A DNA stretch of 64,000 nucleotides from Kriegella sp965368185. GTDB taxonomy: Bacteria > Bacteroidota > Bacteroidia > Flavobacteriales > Flavobacteriaceae. Position numbers and translations under genes: made by a program. Each line of letters begins with the position of its first letter. Positions within the stretch are counted from its first letter, which is position 1. The notes under the pieces were generated by a model. That model saw only the letters and a program-made list of their open reading frames with translations, searched no databases and had not been told where the DNA came from. Of this stretch, positions 35,590 through 43,911 are shown one piece after another. The stretch lies in contig CBDULZ010000007.1 in assembly GCA_965368185.1 (NCBI GenBank), forward strand, positions 25,020-89,019. The letters run 5' to 3'.

Positions 35590-35921
35590 TGAAACCTGAG
35601 AACCAGAATTTCTTTCAAAAGGTATATGAGGTAGCCAAACAAATTCCATATGGCAGGGTAACCTCTTATGGGGCCATTGCAAAATATTTAGGGGCCGCCA
35701 GAAGTGCAAGAATGGTTGGTTGGGCTATGAACGGGGCAGGTACTATGGAAGATGTACCTGCACATCGAGTTGTCAACAAGGCGGGGCTGTTGACCGGTAA
35801 ACACCATTTTGAGGGAACTAATCTGATGCAACAACTTTTGGAAAGTGAGGGAATACAGGTTGTCGATAATCAGATCGTCGATTTTGAAAAGCACTTTTGG
35901 GACCCTTGGAAAGAGTTGTAG
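35589..35921 (+). CDS. alkyltransferase-like (ATL) DNA-binding protein lacking the acceptor Cys
   Basis: The 110-residue protein matches the DNA-binding domain of O6-alkylguanine-DNA alkyltransferase: QIPYGRVTSYGAIAKYLGAARSARMVGWAMN. The active-site PCHR is replaced by PAHR in VPAHRVVNKAGLLTG. Without the Cys it cannot accept the alkyl group. Proteins of this class bind O6-alkylguanine and hand lesions to nucleotide-excision repair. It overlaps the LysE gene by one base, so transcription is shared with trmB. Confidence 0.93.
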   Translation: MKPENQNFFQKVYEVAKQIPYGRVTSYGAIAKYLGAARSARMVGWAMNGAGTMEDVPAHRVVNKAGLLTGKHHFEGTNLMQQLLESEGIQVVDNQIVDFEKHFWDPWKEL

Positions 35922-36057
35922 TGTTTATGTCACCAGCTCTAATTTTAAGTGGAGCTTAGTATTTATTGAATTTTTAAGCATTTTGTTGGTAATACACCTT
36001 CTTATTTTAGCATATTTTATTTCAATACCTTCACTTTCTAATCTCCCCCCTAAGCCT

Positions 36058-36065
36058 TATCTTTG
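36058..36065 (+). promoter_or_regulatory. candidate mrp -7 box (TATCTTTG)
   Basis: TATCTTTG fits the -7 consensus and lies 43 nt before the mrp start codon. A -33 element at the right spacing is weak. The region 35922-36108 contains no other feature I can support. Confidence 0.42.
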
Positions 36066-36108
36066 TTGTTTAGAATCATTTTATATAAAGCCTCAAAGCA
36101 AGAGTTAA

Positions 36109-37251
36109 ATGAAGATTGATAAAAAAGAAGTTTTAAAGGCCTTGGAAAACATTACCGTGCCCGGGGAAGGGAAGAATATGGTCGATAGCGGTGCGGTAAA
36201 GAATATCCAAATTTTTGGTGATGAGGTTGAAGTCGATATTACCATTGGCAACCCGAGCTTACAAGCGCGTAAAAAAACGGAAGTAGAGATTTTAAAAATC
36301 ATTCATCAAAAGGTATATGAAAAGGCAAAAATAAAAGTGAATATCAAGGTTGAGGCCGCCGCGGCTAAACCCAAAGTCAATGAAATTAAGGGCAAACCGA
36401 TACCGGGTATTCAGAATATTATTGCCGTGGCCTCCGGCAAAGGAGGGGTAGGTAAATCTACGGTAACGGCAAATTTGGCGGTTACCTTGGCTAAAATGGG
36501 TTTTAAAGTAGGGTTGCTAGACGCCGATATCTACGGGCCATCAATGCCAATAATGTTCGATGTCGCCAATGAAAAGCCATTGGCCATAACTGTAGATGGG
36601 AAGTCTAAAATGAAACCTGTAGAAAATTATGGAGTCAAACTATTGTCCATCGGTTTTTTTACTCAGCCCAACCAAGCCGTTATTTGGCGAGGACCTATGG
36701 CTTCTAAGGCCCTCAATCAAATGATTTTTGATGCACACTGGGGCGAGTTGGATTTTATGTTGTTGGATCTACCTCCGGGCACTGGTGATATCCACTTGAG
36801 CATAATGCAGGCAATGCCCGTTACTGGTGCCGTTGTAGTAAGTACTCCGCAAGAAGTCGCATTGGCCGATGCCAAAAAAGGCGTTGCCATGTTTCAACAA
36901 GACTCTATAAATGTGCCAGTTTTAGGGATTGTAGAGAATATGGCGTATTTTACACCGGAAGAGCTTCCTAATAACAAATATTATATCTTTGGAAAGGAAG
37001 GAGCCAAGTATTTGGCAGAAGATTTGAATGTTCCCTTCTTAGGGGAAATTCCGTTGGTACAAAGTATTCGTGAGGCAGGTGACGTTGGCAGGCCCGCAGC
37101 TATGCAAACGGCTACTCCCATTGAAAAGGCTTTTGAAGAACTTACTAAAAACGTAGTTCAAGAACTGGTGGCCAGAAACAAGAGTTTGCCACCGACTGAG
37201 GCAATTAAAATAACAACCATGGCAGGATGTTCCGCCGTGAAAAGGAAATAG
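36109..37251 (+). CDS. Mrp/NBP35-family iron-sulfur carrier ATPase
   Basis: The 380-residue protein has an N-terminal DUF59-like domain (about 1-90), then the deviant Walker A ASGKGGVGKST near 104-114 and LLDADIYGPSMPIMF. LLDLPPGTGDIHLS and MPVTGAVVVSTPQEVALADA are typical of Mrp/ApbC. The family binds and transfers [4Fe-4S] clusters. NifU follows after 2 nt, which supports a cluster-assembly role. Only a single Cys is present near the C-terminus (AGCSAVKRK), so no C-terminal CxxC is seen. Confidence 0.93.
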   Translation: MKIDKKEVLKALENITVPGEGKNMVDSGAVKNIQIFGDEVEVDITIGNPSLQARKKTEVEILKIIHQKVYEKAKIKVNIKVEAAAAKPKVNEIKGKPIPGIQNIIAVASGKGGVGKSTVTANLAVTLAKMGFKVGLLDADIYGPSMPIMFDVANEKPLAITVDGKSKMKPVENYGVKLLSIGFFTQPNQAVIWRGPMASKALNQMIFDAHWGELDFMLLDLPPGTGDIHLSIMQAMPVTGAVVVSTPQEVALADAKKGVAMFQQDSINVPVLGIVENMAYFTPEELPNNKYYIFGKEGAKYLAEDLNVPFLGEIPLVQSIREAGDVGRPAAMQTATPIEKAFEELTKNVVQELVARNKSLPPTEAIKITTMAGCSAVKRK

Positions 37252-37253
37252 TT

Positions 37254-37493
37254 ATGACACCGGAAGAACTTAAAACAAACGTTGAAAAAGCGTTGGAAGA
37301 GATTCGTCCTTTTTTACAAAGCGACGGAGGTGATATCTCATTGGTTTCCATTGATAACGAAAACTCGGTCAAGGTACGGTTACAGGGCGCATGTGTGGGC
37401 TGTACCGTAAATCAAATGACATTAAAGAGTGGGGTAGAAATGACAATTAAAAAGTACGCCCCACAAATCGAGGAAGTGGTCAGTGTGGGGTAA
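37254..37493 (+). CDS. NifU-like iron-sulfur scaffold protein
   Basis: ATG 37254 gives 79 residues; a start at 37227 would read through the end of mrp. The protein is a NifU C-terminal-type domain with the cluster-binding Cys pair in LQGACVGCTVNQMTLKSGVE. It can act as an [Fe-S] scaffold or carrier. It is 2 nt from mrp and 73 nt from the ferredoxin-NADP reductase gene, a sensible iron-sulfur neighbourhood. Confidence 0.94.
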   Translation: MTPEELKTNVEKALEEIRPFLQSDGGDISLVSIDNENSVKVRLQGACVGCTVNQMTLKSGVEMTIKKYAPQIEEVVSVG

Positions 37494-37566
37494 ATTCGAA
37501 CCACTGCTTTTCTTAAGAGGGAAGGCCAAGTGTATACTATTGTGGCACCAAATATTTTAATTTTAC

Positions 37567-38625
37567 ATGATTGAAACAGACATACTGATAATTGGAGCGG
37601 GACCTACGGGTCTTTTTGCTGTTTTTGAAGCTGGTTTATTACAGCTAAAATGTCACTTGATCGATGCGCTTCCACAAGCAGGCGGTCAGTGTTCCGAGAT
37701 TTATCCTAAAAAACCAATCTACGATATCCCAGGTTTCCCTGAAGTACTTGCAGGCGACCTTGTTGACAATCTTATGGAACAGATAAAACCTTTCGAACCT
37801 GGTTTTACTTTGGGAGAAAGGGCACAGACCATTGATACACTTGAAGACGGTACCTTTGTCGTAACCACAAATAAGGGCACCAAACACCATGCACCGGTTG
37901 TTGCGATTGCCGGGGGGCTTGGGAGTTTTGAGCCGAGAAAACCACCTCTAGACAATCTGAAGAAATATGAAGAAAATGGTCTTGCCTATATCATAAAGGA
38001 TCCCGAGATATATCGGGATAAAAAGGTTGTAATTGCAGGTGGCGGTGATTCTGCCTTGGATTGGAGTATCTTTCTAACCGATGTCGCTTCAGAGGTTACT
38101 TTAGTACATCGTCGAAGCGAGTTTCGCGGCGCATTGGATTCTGTAGAAAAAGTGCAGCAACTGAAGAATCAAGGAAAAATCACTTTGATTACACCGGCGG
38201 AAGTAACAAAATTACATGGGGCAGAGAAGTTGGACGGAATAACAATCAGCAAAACGACCAATGTCGAAGAAGATATGCTGGTCGAGGCCGATAGTTTTAT
38301 TCCATTATTCGGATTATCACCAAAACTTGGTCCCATCGCAGATTGGGGACTCGACATAGAACGAAATGCCATAAAGGTCAACACCTTTGATTACCAGACC
38401 AATGTTCCCGGCATCTACGCTATTGGTGATGTGAATACCTATGCCGGAAAGCTAAAATTAATTTTGTGCGGTTTTCATGAAGCTACCCTGATGTGCCAAA
38501 GTGCGTATCAGCGTATTCATCCCGATAAAAAATACGTGATGAAATACACTACCGTAGGTGGTGTTACTGGTTTCGATGGTAGTAAAAAGGAAGCGCCAAA
38601 AGCAGTCGTTAAAGCGATTGAATAG
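37567..38625 (+). CDS. ferredoxin--NADP(+) reductase, thioredoxin-reductase type
   Basis: The 352-residue flavoprotein has the FAD motif IIGAGPTGLFAVFEAG at the start, the second dinucleotide motif VIAGGGDSALDWSIFL near residue 160, and YAIGDVNTYAGKLKLILCGFHEA at the C-terminus. It lacks the redox CxxC of thioredoxin reductases, which marks the ferredoxin-NADP reductase branch (YumC type). It should pass electrons between NADPH and ferredoxin. A [2Fe-2S] ferredoxin gene lies downstream, separated by a small inserted unit. Confidence 0.9.
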   Translation: MIETDILIIGAGPTGLFAVFEAGLLQLKCHLIDALPQAGGQCSEIYPKKPIYDIPGFPEVLAGDLVDNLMEQIKPFEPGFTLGERAQTIDTLEDGTFVVTTNKGTKHHAPVVAIAGGLGSFEPRKPPLDNLKKYEENGLAYIIKDPEIYRDKKVVIAGGGDSALDWSIFLTDVASEVTLVHRRSEFRGALDSVEKVQQLKNQGKITLITPAEVTKLHGAEKLDGITISKTTNVEEDMLVEADSFIPLFGLSPKLGPIADWGLDIERNAIKVNTFDYQTNVPGIYAIGDVNTYAGKLKLILCGFHEATLMCQSAYQRIHPDKKYVMKYTTVGGVTGFDGSKKEAPKAVVKAIE

Positions 38626-38636
38626 GAAGTTGAGTG

Positions 38637-39065
38637 TTAGTGGTTAGGAATTTGTCGTTCTATTAGTTGTAATAAAACCTTGCTCCGCCTTATATGGCTA
38701 TTCGAAAATTTGAAGATATAGTGGTTTGGCAAAAATCTCAGGATATTGCCGTCAAAATTTATGGGCATTTCCCAAATGCACCAGATTTTGGTTTTCGAGA
38801 CCAAATAACAAGGGCATCCGTATCTATTTCCAACAACATTGCTGAGGGATTTGAAAGAAATTCAAATCCCGATTTCAAAAGATTTCTTTATTTTGCCGTT
38901 GCATCGAACAGCGAAGTAAGATCGATGTTATATCTTTCGAAAAAGATTAAACTTTTTAAACGACAAAGAAGCTAATTCCCTGATTCAAGAATCAAATGAA
39001 ATAACGAAAATGCTTTATGGCTTAATAAAGGCCATGAAATAAATAAACTAATTCCTAACACACTA
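38637..39065. mobile_element. IVS-like unit: inverted-repeat-bounded four-helix-bundle gene
   Basis: The left arm TTAGTGGTTAGGAATTT (38637-38653) and the right arm TAATTCCTAACACACTAA (39048-39065) are inverted copies with one indel and one terminal mismatch. Between them lies only a four-helix-bundle (23S rRNA intervening-sequence-type) gene with a frameshift. The unit sits exactly between the ferredoxin reductase and ferredoxin genes, which are expected to be adjacent partners. 23S intervening sequences are also inverted-repeat-bounded and encode this protein family, so this looks like an IVS-related mobile unit in an ordinary intergenic site. Confidence 0.5.
38694..39042 (+). pseudogene. 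four-helix-bundle (23S rRNA IVP-type) protein, frameshifted
   Basis: The N-terminal 85 residues (MAIRKFEDIVVWQKSQDIAV, then DQITRASVSISNNIAEGFERN) match the four-helix bundle family. The frame then reaches a stop at 38975. Removing one A from the run at 38949-38951 restores the C-terminus: INFLNDKEANSLIQESNE and MLYGLIKAMK before a stop at 39040-39042. The full-length product would be about 115 residues, the normal size. Either a real one-base insertion or a sequencing error explains it. If real, the protein lacks helix four. Confidence 0.75.
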
Positions 39066-39079
39066 ATTCCCATATCCTT

Positions 39080-39409
39080 TTGAAAGACATCAAAATAAAA
39101 ATTACCGACCGCGAGGGTGTAACCCATGAAGTAGATGCACCGACAGATATGAATATGAACCTTATGGAGGTAGTTCGTTCGTACGAATTGGCCCCAGAAG
39201 GAACCATTGGGGTATGTGGCGGAATGGCTATGTGTGCTTCCTGCCAATGCTATGTAAAATCAAATCATGAACTCCCTGAAATGTCAGATGATGAAGACGC
39301 CATGCTGGCCGAAGCTTTTAATGTGGAGGACAACAGTCGGTTAGGTTGCCAAATTCATATGACCGCAGATTTAGACGGCCTCGAAGTGGAGTTGGCACCT
39401 GAAAGCTAA
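39080..39409 (+). CDS. [2Fe-2S] ferredoxin, TTG start
   Basis: The 109-residue protein starts with TTG at 39080 (MKDIKIKITDREGVTHEVD); no upstream ATG exists, and the next ATG would remove the first beta strands. Cluster ligands are the Cys residues of GVCGGMAMCASCQCY plus the later Cys of RLGCQIH. It is an adrenodoxin/plant-type ferredoxin that would receive electrons from the upstream reductase. The right arm of the inserted unit ends 14 nt before the start codon. Confidence 0.93.
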   Translation: MKDIKIKITDREGVTHEVDAPTDMNMNLMEVVRSYELAPEGTIGVCGGMAMCASCQCYVKSNHELPEMSDDEDAMLAEAFNVEDNSRLGCQIHMTADLDGLEVELAPES

Positions 39410-39413
39410 ACAT

Positions 39414-39442
39414 GGTCATAGCGAGCGAAGGGAAGCTATCCA
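39414..39442. repeat. REP-like palindromic element
   Basis: GGTCATAGCGAGCGAAGGGA followed by AGCTATCCATTGC contains ATAGC (39418-39422) and GCTAT (39435-39439) arms. This resembles the widely dispersed GCGAGCGAAGNGAAG type intergenic repeats of many bacteria. It lies between the convergent ferredoxin and ABC transporter genes. Only one copy is in the window, so its repetitive nature is inferred from the pattern. Confidence 0.4.
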
Positions 39443-39489
39443 TTGCATTAACTTGTAGCAAAACTCCTCACCAAGAGGTGTAAACCAAA

Positions 39490-41226
39490 TTAAATTCGCG
39501 CCTGGTAAGTGAACAAATTGTAGTAACGGCCTTCTTTGGAGATTAGTTCGTGATGGGTTCCCTGTTCGGCAATTCTTCCATTTTCAATAACTAATATTTG
39601 ATTCGCTTTACGAATGGTGCTGAGGCGATGTGCGATGACAAAGGTCGTACGCCCCCTTGTGAGTTCGGCCAAACTTTTTTGAATCAAAGCCTCACTTTCA
39701 GTATCAAGATTTGAGGTTGCTTCATCCAAAATCAATATCTTCGGATCAGCCAATACAGCACGTGCGATGGCTATGCGTTGTCGTTGTCCTCCCGACAATT
39801 TTACGCCACGCTCACCGATAAGCGTATCAAGTCCTTTTTCGAACCGATCGGTAAATTCATCGACATAGGCAGCTCTGACAGCTTTTTGAACTTCAGTTTC
39901 TGTGGCACTTGGTCTTGGGAACATGATGTTTTCCCGAATAGTTCCCTCAAACAAGAATTCATCCTGTAAAACAACACCCAAATTTTTGCGATAACTGTTC
40001 AGGTTTACTTTAGATAGATCTTTGCCGTCAACGGTTATCTTACCTGATTGTGGATTCAGAAAGGTTGCTGCCAAACCGGCAATGGTCGATTTGCCCGAAC
40101 CAGAACTTCCTACCAGAGCAACAACATTGCCCGAGTCGATACTGAAATTTATGTTATGAAGAACTTCTTTGTCCTCTTCATAGGCAAATGAGACATCATC
40201 AAATACAATATTCCCTTTAAGATTAGCGAGAGTCTCAGTTCGGTTTTCTTCATCAGCTTCGGGGGTCATGTTCATTAATTCCTCAGTACGATCCAGCCCG
40301 GCCAATGCCTCGGTCAGCTGGCTTCCGATATTGCTCATTTGTACAATCGGGGCAATCATTAAGCCGAGAAGAAATGTGAATGTTAAAAATTCACCGATGG
40401 TCAATTCGTCCATCATGATCTTGTAACCACCGATTCCCATAATACCGGTCGTGGCAATTCCAAGAAGAAAGGTAGAAGAACTGGTCATAAAAGCTGTGGC
40501 GGTCAAGCTCTTTTTTACGTTTTGAAAGAGTCTTTCTACCCCTTTTTCAAAAATTTCATTTTCCTGGGCTTCCGCATTAAAACCCTTTATAACGCGTACA
40601 CCGCCCAAGGTTTCGGTAAGACGCCCGGTGACCTCGGCATTTATTTTCCCTCTGTTTCTGAATATAGGGCGTATGATTTTGAAGGCTTTCAACGCTATCA
40701 GCGCAAAAATTGCCATCGGAATAAGCGTGAAAAGTGTCATCGACCAACTGATTCGTAAAAGCAGAACAAGCGATACCACGGCGGTAATGGTGCCACCTAC
40801 CAATTGCACCAAGCCGGTACCGATTAAGTTTCTAACCCCTTCGACATCGGTCATAATACGTGATACCAATGCTCCCGATTTGGCATTATCAAAAAACCGT
40901 ATAGGGAGAGATAATACTTTCTTCTGTACTTGGGCCCTTAATTCTGAAATTAAGAACTGCGCCTGAACGCTCAATATTTTAGTCAATAAAAATGAGGTTA
41001 CCGCCTGTACGAAAATAGCCAACGCCACAGCCGCAACAAGTAATTTGAGAAAATCAACGTCCTTGTTGGGGATGATATCGTCCATCAAATATTTAAGGGA
41101 CAACGGGGCTACGAAGCTTGCAGCTTTGCTGATTACGATTAAAAATAAACCGATGAAAACCAGATTGCGCCTGGGCCAAATAATAGTTTTAAAGGCGGTA
41201 AGTATGCTAATTTTTTTTTCGGACAT
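39490..41226 (-). CDS. ABC exporter, fused membrane and ATPase domains
   Basis: The 578-residue half-transporter has about six membrane helices (residues 20-300) and an ATPase domain with Walker A VALVGSSGSGKST near 365, the signature KLSGGQRQRIAIARAVL, Walker B ILILDEATSNLD and the switch His in IAHRLSTIRKA. It is an MsbA/multidrug-type exporter that should dimerise. The substrate is unknown. Its 3' side has a weak CCTC/GAGG stem at about 39465-39478 that might terminate transcription. Confidence 0.95.
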   Translation of the reverse strand: MSEKKISILTAFKTIIWPRRNLVFIGLFLIVISKAASFVAPLSLKYLMDDIIPNKDVDFLKLLVAAVALAIFVQAVTSFLLTKILSVQAQFLISELRAQVQKKVLSLPIRFFDNAKSGALVSRIMTDVEGVRNLIGTGLVQLVGGTITAVVSLVLLLRISWSMTLFTLIPMAIFALIALKAFKIIRPIFRNRGKINAEVTGRLTETLGGVRVIKGFNAEAQENEIFEKGVERLFQNVKKSLTATAFMTSSSTFLLGIATTGIMGIGGYKIMMDELTIGEFLTFTFLLGLMIAPIVQMSNIGSQLTEALAGLDRTEELMNMTPEADEENRTETLANLKGNIVFDDVSFAYEEDKEVLHNINFSIDSGNVVALVGSSGSGKSTIAGLAATFLNPQSGKITVDGKDLSKVNLNSYRKNLGVVLQDEFLFEGTIRENIMFPRPSATETEVQKAVRAAYVDEFTDRFEKGLDTLIGERGVKLSGGQRQRIAIARAVLADPKILILDEATSNLDTESEALIQKSLAELTRGRTTFVIAHRLSTIRKANQILVIENGRIAEQGTHHELISKEGRYYNLFTYQARI

Positions 41227-41390
41227 TCTATTGATAGAGATTCAGAATTAAAAGCTGCAAGGTACCGTAAAAATATATGTAATGGACTTAACTGATATAT
41301 GCCGGCCAAATATTAGTGTAAAATTAGCATTTTGAAGCCAAGACCATTAATTTCGTTGATTGGGAGAAGTAAATTCCGTATACTATAAAG

Positions 41391-43070
41391 ATGCAGCAAG
41401 AAAAGGCTTTGGCTCTTTTAAAATCAGGCAAAAATGTATTTCTTACTGGCTCTGCCGGTACAGGAAAGACCTACGTGCTCAATCAATATATATCGTATTT
41501 GAAATCTCGAAAAGTCCCGGTGGCTATAACTGCCTCTACAGGTATCGCGGCGACACACATGAACGGGATGACAATTCATTCTTGGGCCGGTTTTGGCATC
41601 AAAGACCGCTTGACCCGGGCAAATTTGGTTGCTATGCGGGCCAAGAAATATCTTAAAAAGCATCTTGAAGAAGCCAAAATCTTGATTATCGATGAGATAT
41701 CGATGTTGCATAAGAATCAGCTGGACATGGTCGATGAAGTACTCCGGTTTTTTAAAGAGGATGATAGGGCTTTTGGAGGAATTCAGATCGTACTCTGCGG
41801 TGATTTTTTTCAATTACCACCAATCGGTCGACAAGGGGAAAGAAGCAAAGAGAAATTTGCATTTATGTCGGAGGCTTGGATCAAAGCCCAATTGAATGTT
41901 TGTTATTTGACCGAACAGTACCGTCAAGAAGGAGATAATATTCTAAATGGAATTTTGAACGAGATACGTGCGGCGCAAATATCCCATCATAGTATTCAAG
42001 AACTAAAAAGGGCAGAATCGAATAGTTTGAAAATTGATGAGAGGCCGACTAGGTTATTTACACACAATGCCGACGTCGATTATATCAATCTCATCGAACT
42101 TGAAAAATTAGAAGGAAGATCAAGAAAGTTCAAAGCAAATTCAAAGGGAAATCAAAAACTGGTCGAGACGCTTAAAAAATCGGTATTGGCTCAAGAAGAA
42201 CTTGAGCTCAAAATCGATGCGAAGGTCATGTTCGTTAAAAATAATCCCGAACAAGACTATGTGAACGGTACTTTAGGGAAAGTTATAGACTTCACCCCAG
42301 AAGGTTTTCCTATGGTTAAAACGGTGCAAGGGAAAACGGTTACGGTCAAACAAGAGATTTGGGGGGTTCAAGATGACAATGGCAAGATGTTGGCTAGCCT
42401 GAGTCAAATACCCTTGCGTCTGGCATGGGCGATAACGGTGCATAAATGCCAAGGTATGACCTTGGATGCCGCTTCGGTAGACCTTTCAAAAACTTTTGAG
42501 CGTGGCCAAGGTTATGTGGCACTATCGCGATTGAAGAATATTGAAAACCTACAGTTATCGGGTTTTAATGAAATGGCACTCAAAGTAGATACATTGGCAC
42601 ATAAAGCCGACCTTCGTTTTCAAGAGTTGTCCGATGTGGTCGATACCCAGAATGAATTCAATATTCTAGAGGTCGAAGCTATGGCTTTTGTGGAGTCGTG
42701 TGGCGGACTTACTAATATTGAAGAAATAAAGAACCAATCAAAGAAACTCAAGGAAAAGAAAACGAAAAAGCAATCGACTTACCAAATAACTTTGGGTTAT
42801 CTGAAGCAAAAACTGCCTTTGGAAAAGATAGCAGAGGAACGCGGTCTTTCTTCTGGAACGATTGCCGGCCATTTGATCAAACTTCGCACAGAATTCCCTA
42901 AAGAAGACTTTGAATGCTATAGGCCCGACGGCAAACTGCTTGAAAAAGTAGGAAACGCCAAAAAGGGACTTAAGGGAGATACCAACAGTTTAAAACCACT
43001 GCATGCTGCGTTGAACGGAACGATAGACTACGACGATATCAAACTGGCTTTGGCGTTTCTTGAAAAATAG
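41391..43070 (+). CDS. PIF1-family DNA helicase with C-terminal helix-turn-helix
   Basis: The 559-residue protein has Walker A GSAGTGKT at residues 20-27, ASTGIAATHMNG, Walker B LIIDEISML, VLCGDFFQLPP, TEQYRQ, and TVHKCQGMTLD as late SF1B motifs, so it is a PIF1-like helicase. After a Lys-rich linker, residues about 455-510 (YQITLGYLKQKLPLEKIAEERGLSSGTIAGHLIKL) form a helix-turn-helix like those appended to RecQ-type helicases. It probably unwinds DNA during replication or repair. There is no signal peptide. Confidence 0.92.
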   Translation: MQQEKALALLKSGKNVFLTGSAGTGKTYVLNQYISYLKSRKVPVAITASTGIAATHMNGMTIHSWAGFGIKDRLTRANLVAMRAKKYLKKHLEEAKILIIDEISMLHKNQLDMVDEVLRFFKEDDRAFGGIQIVLCGDFFQLPPIGRQGERSKEKFAFMSEAWIKAQLNVCYLTEQYRQEGDNILNGILNEIRAAQISHHSIQELKRAESNSLKIDERPTRLFTHNADVDYINLIELEKLEGRSRKFKANSKGNQKLVETLKKSVLAQEELELKIDAKVMFVKNNPEQDYVNGTLGKVIDFTPEGFPMVKTVQGKTVTVKQEIWGVQDDNGKMLASLSQIPLRLAWAITVHKCQGMTLDAASVDLSKTFERGQGYVALSRLKNIENLQLSGFNEMALKVDTLAHKADLRFQELSDVVDTQNEFNILEVEAMAFVESCGGLTNIEEIKNQSKKLKEKKTKKQSTYQITLGYLKQKLPLEKIAEERGLSSGTIAGHLIKLRTEFPKEDFECYRPDGKLLEKVGNAKKGLKGDTNSLKPLHAALNGTIDYDDIKLALAFLEK

Positions 43071-43095
43071 ACGCTCTATACCGAGGCTACCGTGG

Positions 43096-43749
43096 TTATT
43101 CTTTGGTAATGATCAAAGTTGCCTTTGAACCTCTAGAAAGCAACCATTTATTGGAATAAATCAATTGTCCTTGATCATCATATACATCTACTTGCGCCGT
43201 ATTAGGGCTTGAAGATCCCTCGTTGAGCGCTTCAAATTCAAGACGATTAAAACCTTTTTCCAAATCGAGATTTACTCCTTTAAAGGATCCGGTCAATAAA
43301 ATGTTGTGATCGACTACCTTGCCATTGGCATAGATTTTCACACGGTCGCCATCAACGAATTCATGATCGCGGCATACAATACCAACGAATTTACCGTTAC
43401 TCTTTACATCGCCAAGGTACATATCGGAGAAATACTGCTTTGAACCTTCCTTGGGCTGTTTTGGTCCGACTTTGGGATCTATTTTCATACCGTGTCCCGC
43501 TTGTACCAGTTCCCGGTCAGGAAGCATTTGTACCGGTTTTTTGCCCGATAGGTCTAGATTGACTTCAGGATTATCATTTACTACAGAAGGGATTTTCAAT
43601 GCCGTACCCTGATCGGTATTTCCTTGGTTATCAATTTTGTTTGCCGGCTCAATTTTTAAAGGTTTCACGACAGGTATATCGGTTTGGGCCATGCCCAAGG
43701 CCGAAACCAACAAAAAAGAAGCGAACGTAAAAAAATACCTTCCGGACAT
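43096..43749 (-). CDS. secreted protein of unknown function
   Basis: The 217-residue protein has a signal peptide (MSGRYFFTFASFLLVSALGMAQ). The mature part has a Pro/Asp-rich N-terminal half, then SKQYFSDMYLGDVKSNGKFVGIVCRDHEFVDGDRVKIYANGKVV and NLDLEKGFNRLEFEALNEGSSSPNTAQVDVYD, reading as a beta-sandwich. It is a periplasmic or surface protein conserved, as far as I can judge, only among Flavobacteria. It converges on the helicase gene after 25 nt. Confidence 0.78.
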   Translation of the reverse strand: MSGRYFFTFASFLLVSALGMAQTDIPVVKPLKIEPANKIDNQGNTDQGTALKIPSVVNDNPEVNLDLSGKKPVQMLPDRELVQAGHGMKIDPKVGPKQPKEGSKQYFSDMYLGDVKSNGKFVGIVCRDHEFVDGDRVKIYANGKVVDHNILLTGSFKGVNLDLEKGFNRLEFEALNEGSSSPNTAQVDVYDDQGQLIYSNKWLLSRGSKATLIITKE

Positions 43750-43911
43750 TTTTAATGCGATTTAAGATACATCCAAAGATAACAAATACCCTGCCACAGG
43801 TACTTAAGAGGCTGTTAAAATGAATAATAGGAGCATATATATCAACTGTTTTGAAGAACATGTTCCATTAGACTTAAGTAGTTAACGTCATTTTGTGTCA
43901 ATAATGTATAT

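Noticed and set aside
35845..36108. 87-codon plus-strand open frame ending at the mrp start
   Set aside because: It begins inside the ATL gene in another frame and its sequence has no signal, domain or codon bias of a real gene. The stretch better fits a promoter region for mrp.
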